This document shows, piece after piece, positions 24,892 through 34,375 of a stretch of 64,000 nt of DNA (its first letter is position 1; every line of letters starts with the position of its first letter). The position numbers and the translations under genes are program-made. Source of the DNA: Seriola aureovittata (taxonomy: Eukaryota; Chordata; Actinopteri; Carangiformes; Carangidae); NCBI RefSeq assembly GCF_021018895.1, contig NC_079387.1, positions 8,274,083 through 8,338,082 of the forward strand, given 5' to 3'. The notes beneath the pieces are model-generated. The model was not told where the DNA came from. It did no database searches and saw nothing but the letters and a program-made list of their open reading frames with translations.

Positions 24892-27800
24892 TTAAAAGTC
24901 CTCCCCCAGTGAGGTCAGGAGCTGCCCAAAGCCCCACTCAGCCCTGAACCCGTTCATGTTCCCGGTCAGTGTGAAAAACGCTCGCTCTACTTTCAAACGA
25001 GCTGCCACCAAACCTTTCAAACAGCGGACCGGGTCAGTCCAGCCTTCCCCCCTCATCTGGTTTTTTCTTGTCCTCCAGATCGCCAACTTGGCCGCTGCAA
25101 AAATAAAATTAATTAAAACCAGGGACTGTCTCTTCCTGGGAGTGTACTTTGGTCCGTACACAAAGACGGACAGGGAGAAGGTCTCTCCCAGCCGCTCCAC
25201 CCACTCCTGCAGCAGCTGGAACAGCCCTGTCAGGCGGGGGCAGGACACCACCAGATGTTGGAGGGTTTCTGGTTCAGGGCAGAAGGGGCAGTTCTCCTCA
25301 GTGCTGGGGTTCAAGTGAGCTACGTGTCTGTTCGTAGCTATAGCTCCATGTACGATCCTCCACTGGAGGTCGGCCATCCGTTTCTCAACAGGAGGCCTGT
25401 ACAGGAGACGCCAGCTGCCTTTAGGGGAAGAGTCTGAGCCAAACACCTCTGTCCACCTGGACTCCCGGACTCCATCCAGAGAGCGGAGGTTCAGCACCTT
25501 GATGCAGCTGAGGTACAGCTGCTTCTTGGTGCAGGAGCTGAAGCTGCCCAGCACTGGAGTCTTCAGGGAGAGGAGCAGGCCTCTGTCCTCGCTCCACTCC
25601 CCCACATCAGGACTCACACTCAGTGAGGGAAAGACGTAGTCCTGTCCCTCACACCATTGGTCGGCCATAGTCCTGTTCTGAGCAAACGCCCTCAGAGGAG
25701 CGGGCAGCGAGAGCCACACCTTCTCTATCAGGCTCTGCAGCATCCTGTACGACCTGACGCCCAACATCTCAGCCAGCTCGTCCAGAGTTCTCCTGGTGAG
25801 GTGACCCAGCTTCACAACGCCAGCCTCGATGAGCTTCGCTCTCAGTGTGGGCGAGGAGAGCCCAGCAACTGGCAGGAAAGCGCTGTGAAACAAAGGCTCC
25901 TCAAAGAGCCACTTCCCCGGCCGAGGGTCAGGAGGTCGGGCGACGGTCAGTGTCCTCCAGGCGTTTAAAACCGATTTGTAGAAGGGTGTGAGCCCTTCCA
26001 GGTCACATCCAGCTGGCTTTAAAAGAAAGAGGTGTTTGTCCAGTCCGAGCCGTCCGGCTCTCTGGAGTAGCAGGCGGGCCAACGCCGACCAGCAGGGGGA
26101 GTGTCCATACAGCAGCCGCTGAGCGGCTTGCAGTCTGAAGGCTGCAGTTCTGGACCTGATGTCAATCAGGCCCTGCCCCCCCTCTGCCACAGGGAGGTAC
26201 AGGACCGACGCTCTCACCCAATGACATCCCGTCCAAAAGAAGTCCACCAGGAGCCGCTGCAGTTGTTCCACGAGGTCAGGCGGAGACAACTTAGCTTGCA
26301 CTTTCCCCAGCACTCCCTCCCAGTTCTGCCTTTCCCTGTCCTCACTGCCTAAGTGAACCCCCAGGACCTTCATCCCTGTATTTCCCCACTGCAGGTTCCC
26401 AGGAAGGCCTGGAGTGTTCCCTCTGCTCCACTCCCCCACCAGACATGCCTCGCTCTTCCCCCAGTTTACCCTTGCTGAAGAGGCCTTCTCGTACAGAGCT
26501 AGGCTGCCCTCAAGCTCTTTGATGTCCCTCTGGTCCTTGACAAAGATGTTAATGTCCTCTGCATAAGCCGATACGACCACAGGTTGGCCGAGAGCCGGCC
26601 CAGGCAGACGCAGACCCCTCAGCCGCTTCCTGAGCCTGCACAGGAGCGGTTCGATGGCCACACTGTACAGCTGTCCTGAGATAGGGCAACCCTGCCTGAT
26701 CCCCCTTCCCACCTCTACAGGACGGCTCAGCCCCCCCCCCCCCACCTTCACCACACAACACGCACTCCTGTACAATAATTTCACCCAGGACAAAAAGTGC
26801 TCCCCGACACCAAACGCCTGCAATGTGGCAAACAAGAAAGCGTGATCTACACGATCAAAAGCTTTCTCTTGGTCTATTGATAAAATGCCAACATCTAAAT
26901 CATACAATTTGCAGACGTCAAAAATGTCTCTCATTAAAAACAAATTATCCCTTATGGATCTGTCTGGGACACAGTAAGACTGATGGGGACCAATTAATTG
27001 TCCAATAAAAACTTTCAGTCTGCTGGATAAAACCTTAGATAAAATTTTATAGTCTGTGCATAAGAGAGCCACAGGTCTCCAGTTTTTAAGGAGCGTTAAA
27101 TCTCCCTTCTTGGGCAGCAGGGAAATCGCTGCACGGCGACAGGAAGCAGGAAGACTCCCTTTGTTAAAAGACTCTTTAAAAACATCCAACAGGTCGTGTC
27201 CCAGTAAGTTCCAAAAATGTTTAAAAAAGTCTGCCGGCAGGCCGTCCATCCCTGGAGCTTTCCCAGAGGCCATGTGGGTGACGGCCGTGGTCAGCTCCTG
27301 CAGAGACAGGTCCAAGCTGAGGGTGTCGCGGTCCTCCGGCCTCAGCCGAGGAAGGTCGTCCAGCAGCTCCTCAGTAGCGTCCATGTCGCAGCTCTCCGCC
27401 CTGAACAGGTCAGAGTAATACTCCACCGTGTGTCTCCTCATTTCCGCCGGGTCAGAGGTCAACTTCCCGTCCGGGAGGCGGAGACACACCATCTGCTTCC
27501 TCTGGGCCTCGGACCTCTCCAGGCTGAAGAAGAAGCTGGTCGGAGCGTCCATATCCTTCAGTGAAATGAAGCGAGCTCGGACCAGAGCTCCTTTGGCTCT
27601 CTCATGGAGGACAGAGCTCAGCTGCTGTCTTCTGGAGGCCAGAGTCTCTGTGTCGGCTGAGGACACACTCTCCAGCTCTCTGATCTCTGTCTCCAGCTGT
27701 TCCACAGCCCTCCTGATGTTAGCCGTGGAGTATGCTGAGTACTGCCGGCAGAAGACCCTAATCTGACCCTTGCCCACCTCCCACCACTGACTAAGGGAGG

Positions 27801-28725
27801 GAAAAGACCCCTTCCTGGATTTCCAATAAAACCAAAAGTACTTAAAATTTTCACAAAACGTAGAGTCACGTAAAAGCTTAACATTAAAATGCCAGAACGA
27901 TGAGGATTTCTGGGTGGGAGATAAAAACAGCTCTGCTGACACTAGATGGTGGTCTGTGAAACCAACAGGGAGGATGTTGCTGTTAGTGACACGAGCTGTA
28001 AAAGCAGCAGAGATGTAAAGTCTGTCCAGCCTGGCTGCACTGACCCTGCCGTCCGAGACTTTGACCCAGGAGTACTGCCTGACTGACGGATGCTTCATCC
28101 TCCAAACATCCACCAGATCAGCTTCTCTCAGCAGCTGGGCCAGAGAGGAGGAGGACTGAGGGTGGGGCTCCTGTCCTGTCCTGTCCACCCTGTCAGTACA
28201 ACAGTTCCAGTCCCCCCCCAGAATAACACACTCACCCCTATTACACTGGCTGAGTCTGTCCTTCAGCAGCTGGAAGAGAACGAGGCGTTCAGGGCCGTGG
28301 TTAGGAGCATATATGTTTATAAAGTTAAAAACAACAGAGTCTATTTCTGCTCTGACCATGAGCCCCCTGCCCCTCTCTATCTCAGTGCTGGATAAAATGT
28401 TTACTGCTAAACTGGGGGAAAATAAAACAGCGACTCCAGCACTTAAATTGGAGCCGTGACTGAGCACATGCTGCCCCCCCCCCCACCATAAGCCCCAGTC
28501 TGCTTCATTCAGAGGGTCACTGTGGGTTTCTTGCAGGAAAATTACATCCAGCCTTTTGTCCCGGACGACCTCTGTGACCAAAGCTCTTCTCTGAGCATTT
28601 CTACCCCCGTTAATGTTTAAGGAAGCCGCCCTGAAGCCCGGCATCAGAGGAGAGGAGAGACAGAGCAGGAGGGAGACAGACAGACAGACACAGCAAAAAG
28701 AAAACACCCTGTGTTGTGTGTTCAT
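24892..28725 (-). CDS. LINE ORF2: APE endonuclease and reverse transcriptase
   Basis: One open frame of 1277 codons. The APE-type endonuclease is N-terminal (SLNING near residue 36, FLQETH, GGDWN, FTDHHLV). Reverse transcriptase follows, with LSIDQEKAFDRVD, GRGIRQGCPISGQLYS and the active-site box. That box reads YAED at residues 721-724 where the family has YADD, so one catalytic aspartate is replaced by glutamate. Downstream, the stretch between AKLS and PPDLVEQLQ (near 26290) seems to lack about 35-40 residues found in relatives (thumb region), an in-frame deletion inferred from family knowledge. A CPFC...H...C zinc-finger-like motif lies near the C-terminus. The frame is open, but enzyme activity is doubtful. 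The start lies 7 nt past the ORF1 stop. Confidence 0.88.
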   Translation of the reverse strand: MNTQHRVFSFCCVCLSVSLLLCLSSPLMPGFRAASLNINGGRNAQRRALVTEVVRDKRLDVIFLQETHSDPLNEADWGLWWGGGQHVLSHGSNLSAGVAVLFSPSLAVNILSSTEIERGRGLMVRAEIDSVVFNFINIYAPNHGPERLVLFQLLKDRLSQCNRGECVILGGDWNCCTDRVDRTGQEPHPQSSSSLAQLLREADLVDVWRMKHPSVRQYSWVKVSDGRVSAARLDRLYISAAFTARVTNSNILPVGFTDHHLVSAELFLSPTQKSSSFWHFNVKLLRDSTFCENFKYFWFYWKSRKGSFPSLSQWWEVGKGQIRVFCRQYSAYSTANIRRAVEQLETEIRELESVSSADTETLASRRQQLSSVLHERAKGALVRARFISLKDMDAPTSFFFSLERSEAQRKQMVCLRLPDGKLTSDPAEMRRHTVEYYSDLFRAESCDMDATEELLDDLPRLRPEDRDTLSLDLSLQELTTAVTHMASGKAPGMDGLPADFFKHFWNLLGHDLLDVFKESFNKGSLPASCRRAAISLLPKKGDLTLLKNWRPVALLCTDYKILSKVLSSRLKVFIGQLIGPHQSYCVPDRSIRDNLFLMRDIFDVCKLYDLDVGILSIDQEKAFDRVDHAFLFATLQAFGVGEHFLSWVKLLYRSACCVVKVGGGGLSRPVEVGRGIRQGCPISGQLYSVAIEPLLCRLRKRLRGLRLPGPALGQPVVVSAYAEDINIFVKDQRDIKELEGSLALYEKASSARVNWGKSEACLVGEWSRGNTPGLPGNLQWGNTGMKVLGVHLGSEDRERQNWEGVLGKVQAKLSPPDLVEQLQRLLVDFFWTGCHWVRASVLYLPVAEGGQGLIDIRSRTAAFRLQAAQRLLYGHSPCWSALARLLLQRAGRLGLDKHLFLLKPAGCDLEGLTPFYKSVLNAWRTLTVARPPDPRPGKWLFEEPLFHSAFLPVAGLSSPTLRAKLIEAGVVKLGHLTRRTLDELAEMLGVRSYRMLQSLIEKVWLSLPAPLRAFAQNRTMADQWCEGQDYVFPSLSVSPDVGEWSEDRGLLLSLKTPVLGSFSSCTKKQLYLSCIKVLNLRSLDGVRESRWTEVFGSDSSPKGSWRLLYRPPVEKRMADLQWRIVHGAIATNRHVAHLNPSTEENCPFCPEPETLQHLVVSCPRLTGLFQLLQEWVERLGETFSLSVFVYGPKYTPRKRQSLVLINFIFAAAKLAIWRTRKNQMRGEGWTDPVRCLKGLVAARLKVERAFFTLTGNMNGFRAEWGFGQLLTSLGEDF

Positions 28726-28732
28726 TATTTGC

Positions 28733-30100
28733 TTACCTGGATAATTTCATTTTTTTTACTTTTTTGGTGCTTTTCAAACTTTTCCTTAAGGCGGTGACAT
28801 GTTTTTTTAGTCTGTATCGTTTCTTGTCATCCAGCAGGTCCACCCCCACCACCTTCTGCAGAGTGGACACTGACTGGATGAACTTTCCTACATCAGGAAA
28901 GAAATCTTTCACATTGACTTGTCTGCCAAATGTTTCGTCCAGAAACTCATTGATGTCTCTCAGAGAGTACAGGTCTGTACTCTGAGAGACACTTTCAGCG
29001 ACAGACAGACAGTCGGAGTCTGACTCCACCTCCATTCCAGTCACATGACTTTCCTGACTGGCCTGTAACAGCTCAGCCTGCTGTGCACCACACTCCTGTC
29101 CCTGCTCTGCCCCGCCCACTTTACCTACCTGACCACACTCCTGTCCCTGCTCTGCCCCGCCCACTTTACCTACCTGACCACACTCCTGTCCCTGCTCTAT
29201 CCCGCCCATATCAGTGTTTCCATGACTCGCAGTTACCATGGTTACACGGTCTGCCCTCACCTCAGTACCTGTCATTATCTCTTCTTCGTCAGTAGCCACC
29301 TGTTCTTTAGATACAGGGCCGACGGATGTAGCTAAAACTCCGTCCTCGCCACCCGCAGCCCCGGCGCCGACGGCCGCGGAACCGGGAGCCGCGGAGACGG
29401 CAGCCCCGGCGCCGACGGCCGCGGAACCGGGAGCCGCGGAGACGGCAGGCCGGCCCCACACCGTGGGAGCGCCCCCGCCGCTCCCCTCTCCGCCGGCGGC
29501 CCCAGCGGCTGCAGGAGCCGCCGCCGGGAGCTGTCTGTGCGGACATGCGACCCGCTTGTGCCCCACATCTCCACACTCGAAGCACTTCATGTTACCTGAG
29601 CTGGCGTACACCAGGTAGAAACTTTCCTCAGCCTTCACCCGGAAAGACACCTCCAGCGTTTGAGCGGGAGAGTCGAGGAACATGTAAACCTGTCTCCTCA
29701 AAGACTGAACATGTTTCAGCTTGGCGTCCTTGCAACCCAGACCCACCGACCGGAACCCGCTCGCGAACCTCCCGAAGCGCTTCAGCTCTTTCTCCAGAGC
29801 TTCATTCGGGATGAACGGAGGGACTCCGGACACGGTGATCCGGGTTGAAGGCACCGCCAGCGGGGAAACCTGAATGAATTCCTCCCCCAGGTTTAGACCG
29901 CTCTCGATCAGCTGAGTGACACAGGCCTGATCCTTTAAAAACACCACCACGGCTTTGTTCATACGGGAGGCGTACGAGATGTTGCCGTGGCCCACCTGCT
30001 CTCCCACCGCCAGCAGCACCTGCTCCACGGTGGAGCTGGGCCGCGGCACCAGCCTCACTCCATGTCTCAACGACAGGGACGGCGTCTCAGAGGACGCCAT
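28733..30100 (-). CDS. LINE ORF1: nucleic-acid-binding protein with CCHC knuckle
   Basis: 455 codons from the first ATG (MASSETPSLSLRHG); the frame is open a little further upstream but without an ATG. A CX2CX4HX4C zinc knuckle, CFECGDVGHKRVAC, lies in the middle. It follows a region reading TRITVSGVPPFIPNEALEKE, which looks like an RNA-recognition-type fold. An Ala/Gly/Pro-rich stretch with two copies of an AAVSAAPGSAAVGAGAA-like repeat and three copies of a 15-residue GGAEQGQECGQVGKV-like repeat follows. The C-terminus is basic. In this group ORF1 packages the element RNA. The internal repeats are length-variable DNA and may be a copy-specific feature. Confidence 0.85.
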   Translation of the reverse strand: MASSETPSLSLRHGVRLVPRPSSTVEQVLLAVGEQVGHGNISYASRMNKAVVVFLKDQACVTQLIESGLNLGEEFIQVSPLAVPSTRITVSGVPPFIPNEALEKELKRFGRFASGFRSVGLGCKDAKLKHVQSLRRQVYMFLDSPAQTLEVSFRVKAEESFYLVYASSGNMKCFECGDVGHKRVACPHRQLPAAAPAAAGAAGGEGSGGGAPTVWGRPAVSAAPGSAAVGAGAAVSAAPGSAAVGAGAAGGEDGVLATSVGPVSKEQVATDEEEIMTGTEVRADRVTMVTASHGNTDMGGIEQGQECGQVGKVGGAEQGQECGQVGKVGGAEQGQECGAQQAELLQASQESHVTGMEVESDSDCLSVAESVSQSTDLYSLRDINEFLDETFGRQVNVKDFFPDVGKFIQSVSTLQKVVGVDLLDDKKRYRLKKHVTALRKSLKSTKKVKKMKLSR

Positions 30101-30644
30101 CCCCGCCACGAAACACGGAAAAACACCCAACAAACACCACCAACAGTCACCAAACACTAACTAAACACCATACAATTAAACCAGTAACCAAACAATAACA
30201 CACAGTAAGAAAAAAAGAAAGAGAAAACCGACTTTTTACCCGGAAAACTCACACACTCTCACCGTCCTCCACTCCCAGCACACACTCAGAGAGAGAGACA
30301 GAGAGAGACAGACAGAGAGAGAGAGATAGAGAGACAGAGAGAGACAGACACAGAGATACAGAGACAGACAGACACAGAGAGACATAGAGAGAGACAGACA
30401 GACAGACAGAGAGAGAGAGACAGACAGACAGAGAGACAGACAGAGACAGAGAGAGACAGACAGAGAGTGAGAGAGAGACAGAGCGAGAGACAGACAGACA
30501 CAGAGAGAGACAGACAGACAGAGAGAGAGAGACAGACACAGAGAGAGCGAGAGAGACAGAGAAACAGAGAGAGAGAGACAGACAGACAGAGACCGACAGA
30601 CAGAGAGAGCGAGAGATAGAGAGAGACAGATAGACAGAGAGAGA

Positions 30645-31532
30645 TGAGTGGGGATGGGTAGCATTACCTTGAAGTTTGTACCCAGTTATGGATCCCAGTG
30701 TAGGATTTCCTGGCCTCTGCTCCTCCAAAAGATTCCAATGGGTCCTCTGCATTTAGACGCTTAGGCGTCCATTAGTTTGAAGTGTTGTTTTGGATGTGTA
30801 TTGTAGTTAATTCAAAGTTTGAGGTAGTAATAGTTGTACTTTGTGTGAAATGCAAAAGTCACAGCGGCCAACAGAATGAGGCAAGTGATGTGGTTGTCCT
30901 ACAGTCTAGCTTTTGAATCAGTCATGGAAAAAAGTCTTTACTTTATCTAGAAGACAATCATGTGGTATTTGGATTGACTTTTGTGTTGGGATGGGGAAAG
31001 GCAAGGGTAGGATTGTTTTTTTTAATCTGCAAATGTGCTCGGCGGTGTAGAGGCTGTGTGTTTGTTAAGAGTGTAGAAGGTGATTTTGTAGGTTTTTATC
31101 TCAACACAATTGAGAACAAATGCGGTTTGTACTTGACTCCAATAAAACCGGTGAGGTAAGCAGTTGACCAACAGACACATTGTTTTTTCAAAATAAAAGC
31201 AAAATGCAGTTTATTATTTGGTGTTGCAGAAAGAGTCCCCGGATTTGTCCAGACAGTCGCCTGCAAGAAGACACGACAGGGAAAGCGTTAGCAGTGATAT
31301 GAGAGATACTTAGGTAAAGTTTGACTTAGGCTGTCCTACACAGCTATGAGCAATGGAGCACATGGCAGAGAGAGACAGACAGACACAGAGAGAAAGAGAC
31401 AGACAGAGAGAGAGACAGAGACAGACAGAGAAAGAGAGACAGACAGACAGAGAGAGAAAGAGACAGAGAGATAGAGAGACAGATACAGAGATACAGAGAC
31501 AGAGAGAGACAGACAGAGAAAGAGAGACAGAG

Positions 31533-31571
<39 letters not shown>

Positions 31572-31763
31572 GAGAGAGACAGCGAGAGACAGACAGAGAC
31601 ACAGACAGAGGGAGATAGACAGACAGACAGACAGAGAAACAGAGAGAGAAAGACACAGAGAGAGCGAGATAGAGAGAAAGAGAGAGAGACAGAGAAACAA
31701 AGAGAGACAGAGAGAGAGAGAGACAGACACAGAGAGAGAGAGACAGAGACAGACAGACAGAGA
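30645..31763. repeat. Macro-repeat unit 3 plus GACA microsatellite
   Basis: The body 30645-31365 (721 bp) matches unit 2 (23788-24507) at nearly every base. The microsatellite 31366-31763 follows and ends abruptly at the 3' end of another LINE. No gene recognised in the body. Confidence 0.85.
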
Positions 31764-32135
31764 TTTGAATTTTTAAACCAACATTTATTAACTGTACATA
31801 AACAGATTACATTATATTAAACCTCCACAGACGTTACAATGAATTGAACACTAGCTGTCCATCAGCCACAGAGCAGAGCAGCTCCTCATGACCCCAGACC
31901 AGCTGGAACCTCTGCAGGTCCTGAGCTGCTCTGTAGAAGCTGAACTCTACCGGCAGTCTGGACTTCACCAGGTTCTTAAAAACAGGAAGCACATCAACCT
32001 GTGACTCCTCCTTCACCTTCCTCTTGCGGCTCACATACACCGCCATCTTTGCCAGTCCCAAGACAAAGTTTAAAAGGTGACATTTGTCCTTGTGTTGGCG
32101 AGTGTATTTAAAACCCAAAATAAAAACCTGCTTCG
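31764..32135 (-). mobile_element. 5'-truncated LINE 3' end
   Basis: An open frame 32118-31834 on the minus strand encodes 94 residues (LLNFVLGLAKMAVYVSRKRK...). This corresponds to the extreme C-terminus of LINE ORF2 and is analogous to LINFIFAAAKLAIWRTRK in the nearby full element. It ends with AATAAA and a tail resembling that of the full element, flush with GACA microsatellite at 31763. The 5' end stops at duplicon B, so only about 370 bp remain. It is a related but distinct subfamily. Confidence 0.75.
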
Positions 32136-32140
32136 AGGAG

Positions 32141-32206
32141 GACGGCGTCCTGATGTCAGAGATCGGCCTCCACGACCTGCGTCAGAGGATGTCCGTCATT
32201 CCCCAG
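32141..32206 (+). pseudogene. abcc4-like exon 3' end, copy B
   Basis: Reads DGVLMSEIGLHDLRQRMSVI PQ followed by GTAGAG. This is the 3' part of the NBD2 Walker A exon of an ABCC4-type transporter. The 5' part, including the Walker A loop, is missing because the block starts at the LINE junction. It pairs with the inverted remnant at 47238-47332. Confidence 0.85.
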
Positions 32207-32785
32207 GTAGAGATGACGCGTGGGTATTTAATTTTTTGAACATGCTTGTTAGAATTGAGCAATGTTATTATCGAACAGGGGATGAAGCTGCGATTGAGTT
32301 TGTGTATTTATTTCTGTTTGGACTCCTGCGTGTTTTTAACAGCTGTAATGAAGTGAAGAAATAAGCAGAAACCCGGTCAGTTTTGTTTCCTGTTAGTGTT
32401 GGAAAACTCCCAAGTTTTGATGTTTCTTTAGACAGCAGTACTGTGTTAAATTAAATAAAACATGGCAGTGATAGAAAATAGACTGAGTGCACAATAGCTA
32501 CATTCAAATGCTGAATAAAAGCGATGGTGATTAGAGGGGACAAAACCAAGCAAACATAGAAACTGACCATGAGGAGTCTGATTATTAAGAATGTGTATAT
32601 TTATCATACTGTCTCACAATCAAGCAGTATGCATTATTTACACTATGTTTTTATGGCATTATAATAAGGCAAAAAAATATGATATTATAGTTAGTAAGTA
32701 AGTAAGTAAGTAAGTAAGTAAGCCGAAGAGCAGGAGAAGCCCCACATGCTCAAGCTTGCCAGTTTTATTAAACATTTTGGAATTT

Positions 32786-32901
32786 TACTATATTAGATTA
32801 TTACATATGAATATATTTCATTAGCTGCTGTCAAGTAAATGTCAGTAGGCAGGAAATGTATTCATTTAGTGATCCAATTTCTGTAATAATCTAATATAGT
32901 A
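32786..32901. mobile_element. Foldback MITE, internally deleted, copy B
   Basis: The same element as 46402-46532 in the opposite orientation. One terminal repeat is complete; the other has lost about 15 nt after TACTATATTAGATTATTAC. No coding capacity. Confidence 0.8.
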
Positions 32902-33606
32902 AGACTCTTACGTTACGAAAAGTAGTAAGCTGAGATTTCAACATACAACCAAACACCCCACTTAGTACAATCCGGGTTCCCCCTTGTATAAATCAAATCG
33001 GATTCAATCACCACCTGTTTGACAGTCTGACCTTACACCTCGGCTTGGACGGAGCTCGGACGCGAGCACACGCTACAAACATTTGGGTGAGTTCAATTCA
33101 ATGAAATATCACGAAACAACTTTGTGTAGCTTTGCCATTAACTTCCAAGTCATGTCAAAGGAAATCGTAGTAGTAGTAGTATTAATAATTGAAATGTAAT
33201 TTCTCTGTTGACTTTCAAGCATCTGAACTGGTGATATCATTGATAGAAAATGTAGGAAAAGGCAAAGGAAAATCAAAACAAAGAGGGGAAGACGGCCTGC
33301 GGTGCTTTAGTCAGAAAGCGCTTCTCTGTTCATTCGGCAGCCTGGACAGAAGACATTGACAAAACATATTATATTTTCTGACAGTTAAGTGTGTCTTTGC
33401 TTGTGCAGTAGTTTGTTGCGGTGGCATGAGGAGGATTACATGGTCTTTGCTTCATTTATCCATTACCGCTTCTTCTTTCTTCATTTTATTCATGTATCTT
33501 AACATTCCAAATATTCACTTATTCCTCTCTGGGCTGCAACCTTTTCTGTATCTTGTTATCTTATCAGCACCAATGACCTCAATCACTTCCAGGAACTCAG
33601 TCAGTT

Positions 33607-33732
33607 TTTCGTTGGCGCAGCGGTTAGCGCTGTCGCCTCTCATCGAGAGGGTTCCCGGTTCGAGGCTCGGCCGTGCGATCTTTTTGCGTGGAGTTCGCAT
33701 GTTCTCCCCGGGTACTCCGGCTTCCTCCCACG
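33607..33732 (+). mobile_element. tRNA-headed SINE, 3'-truncated
   Basis: Begins GTTGGCGCAGCGGTTAGCGC, resembling a tRNA A box, followed by CCGGTTCGAGGC as the B box. It continues into the GTGGAGTTCGCATGTTCTCC...GGTACTCCGGCTTCCTCCCA body common to fish SINEs with an L2-like tail. The 3' part present in copy C (41605-41937) is deleted here. Confidence 0.75.
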
Positions 33733-33892
33733 TCAAAACATTTACATTTGGTTTATTTCTTCTTACAGGCGTTTCTTCAACTGCGTGAGGACCGTGACCG
33801 TCTGCAGAGCGGTGAGAGGGTTTCTTTTATCTTCACGTTTTATTCTTACACAAAATGCTCACTTTTCAATCCTGTGGCTTTCACTCTTATAC

Positions 33893-33897
<5 letters not shown>

Positions 33898-33962
<65 letters not shown>

Positions 33963-33978
33963 GAGAGAGAGAGAGAGT
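33898..33978. repeat. (GA)n microsatellite
   Basis: GAGA repeats with occasional GGAGA interruptions. They extend the much shorter GAGA tract seen at the corresponding position of copy C (about 41375-41390). Confidence 0.95.
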
Positions 33979-34110
33979 GAGAGTGAGAGTGTGTTGGTCC
34001 CAGAAAAGAAGGCTACTCTATAGACTCAGAGGTTGAGAGTTAAAATATGGTTTGATCTTACTACTTTTCGGGACCAACACACAGAGGAAAGCTTGCGTGA
34101 ACAAGGCGGC

Positions 34111-34342
34111 GGTCTGGACACTTTGAATAATTGGATTAGCAGCGAGAAGCAGATAAGGTGATGGAGTTTATTCCGCTCTGTGAACCCACCTGGACTGCAA
34201 TCTTGTCACTCTGCTTTTATATTAGGAGGGAGGGGGGGGGGGGGGGGGGGGTCCTCAGTATAATATGTTTTAAAAATGTCATAGTGTAGTAAGGTACAGA
34301 ACTTGGACAATCTTATATTATTATTGTTGTTGTTGTTATTTA

Positions 34343-34375
<33 letters not shown>

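Larger units (their letters stand above)
24641..30287 (-). mobile_element. Tx1-group non-LTR retrotransposon, near full length
   Basis: The element reads on the minus strand: 5' region about 30287-30101, ORF1 30100-28733, ORF2 28725-24892, then a 3' UTR ending at 24641. The 3' UTR has an AGCTA-type pentamer run at 24857-24892, an A-rich block and AAATAAA a few bases from the end. Both ends are flush with GACA microsatellite sequence. The order CCHC-ORF1 then APE/RT-ORF2 with a C-terminal CCHC identifies a Tx1/L1-clade LINE. I cannot see a clean target-site duplication because the target is itself repetitive. Confidence 0.88.
23788..30644. repeat. Macro-repeat unit 2, split by a LINE
   Basis: The body at 23788-24507 (720 bp) is almost identical to unit 3. 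The microsatellite is in two parts, 24508-24640 and 30288-30644, with a Tx1-group LINE inserted between them. The body contains two AATAAA motifs but no supportable open reading frame. Confidence 0.85.
32141..34110 (+). repeat. Duplicon copy B
   Basis: Inverted partner of copy C. The order is abcc4-like exon remnant, TAAG repeat (32694-32722), MITE (32786-32901), the CAATCCGGGTTCCCCC block (32967), the empty L1 site (about 33180-33200), SINE head (33607), the shortened exon-like block and the tRNA-like motif at about 34020-34100. A deletion joins the SINE directly to ACGTCAAAACA (33731), so the second half of the SINE is gone. Confidence 0.8.

Noticed and set aside
24956..29848. Plus-strand open frames of 60-126 codons
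   Set aside because: They are antisense shadows of the GC-rich LINE ORF1 and ORF2.
22519..31763. CRISPR-like repeat-spacer array
   Set aside because: The periodicity is microsatellite with no unique spacers, in a vertebrate genome.
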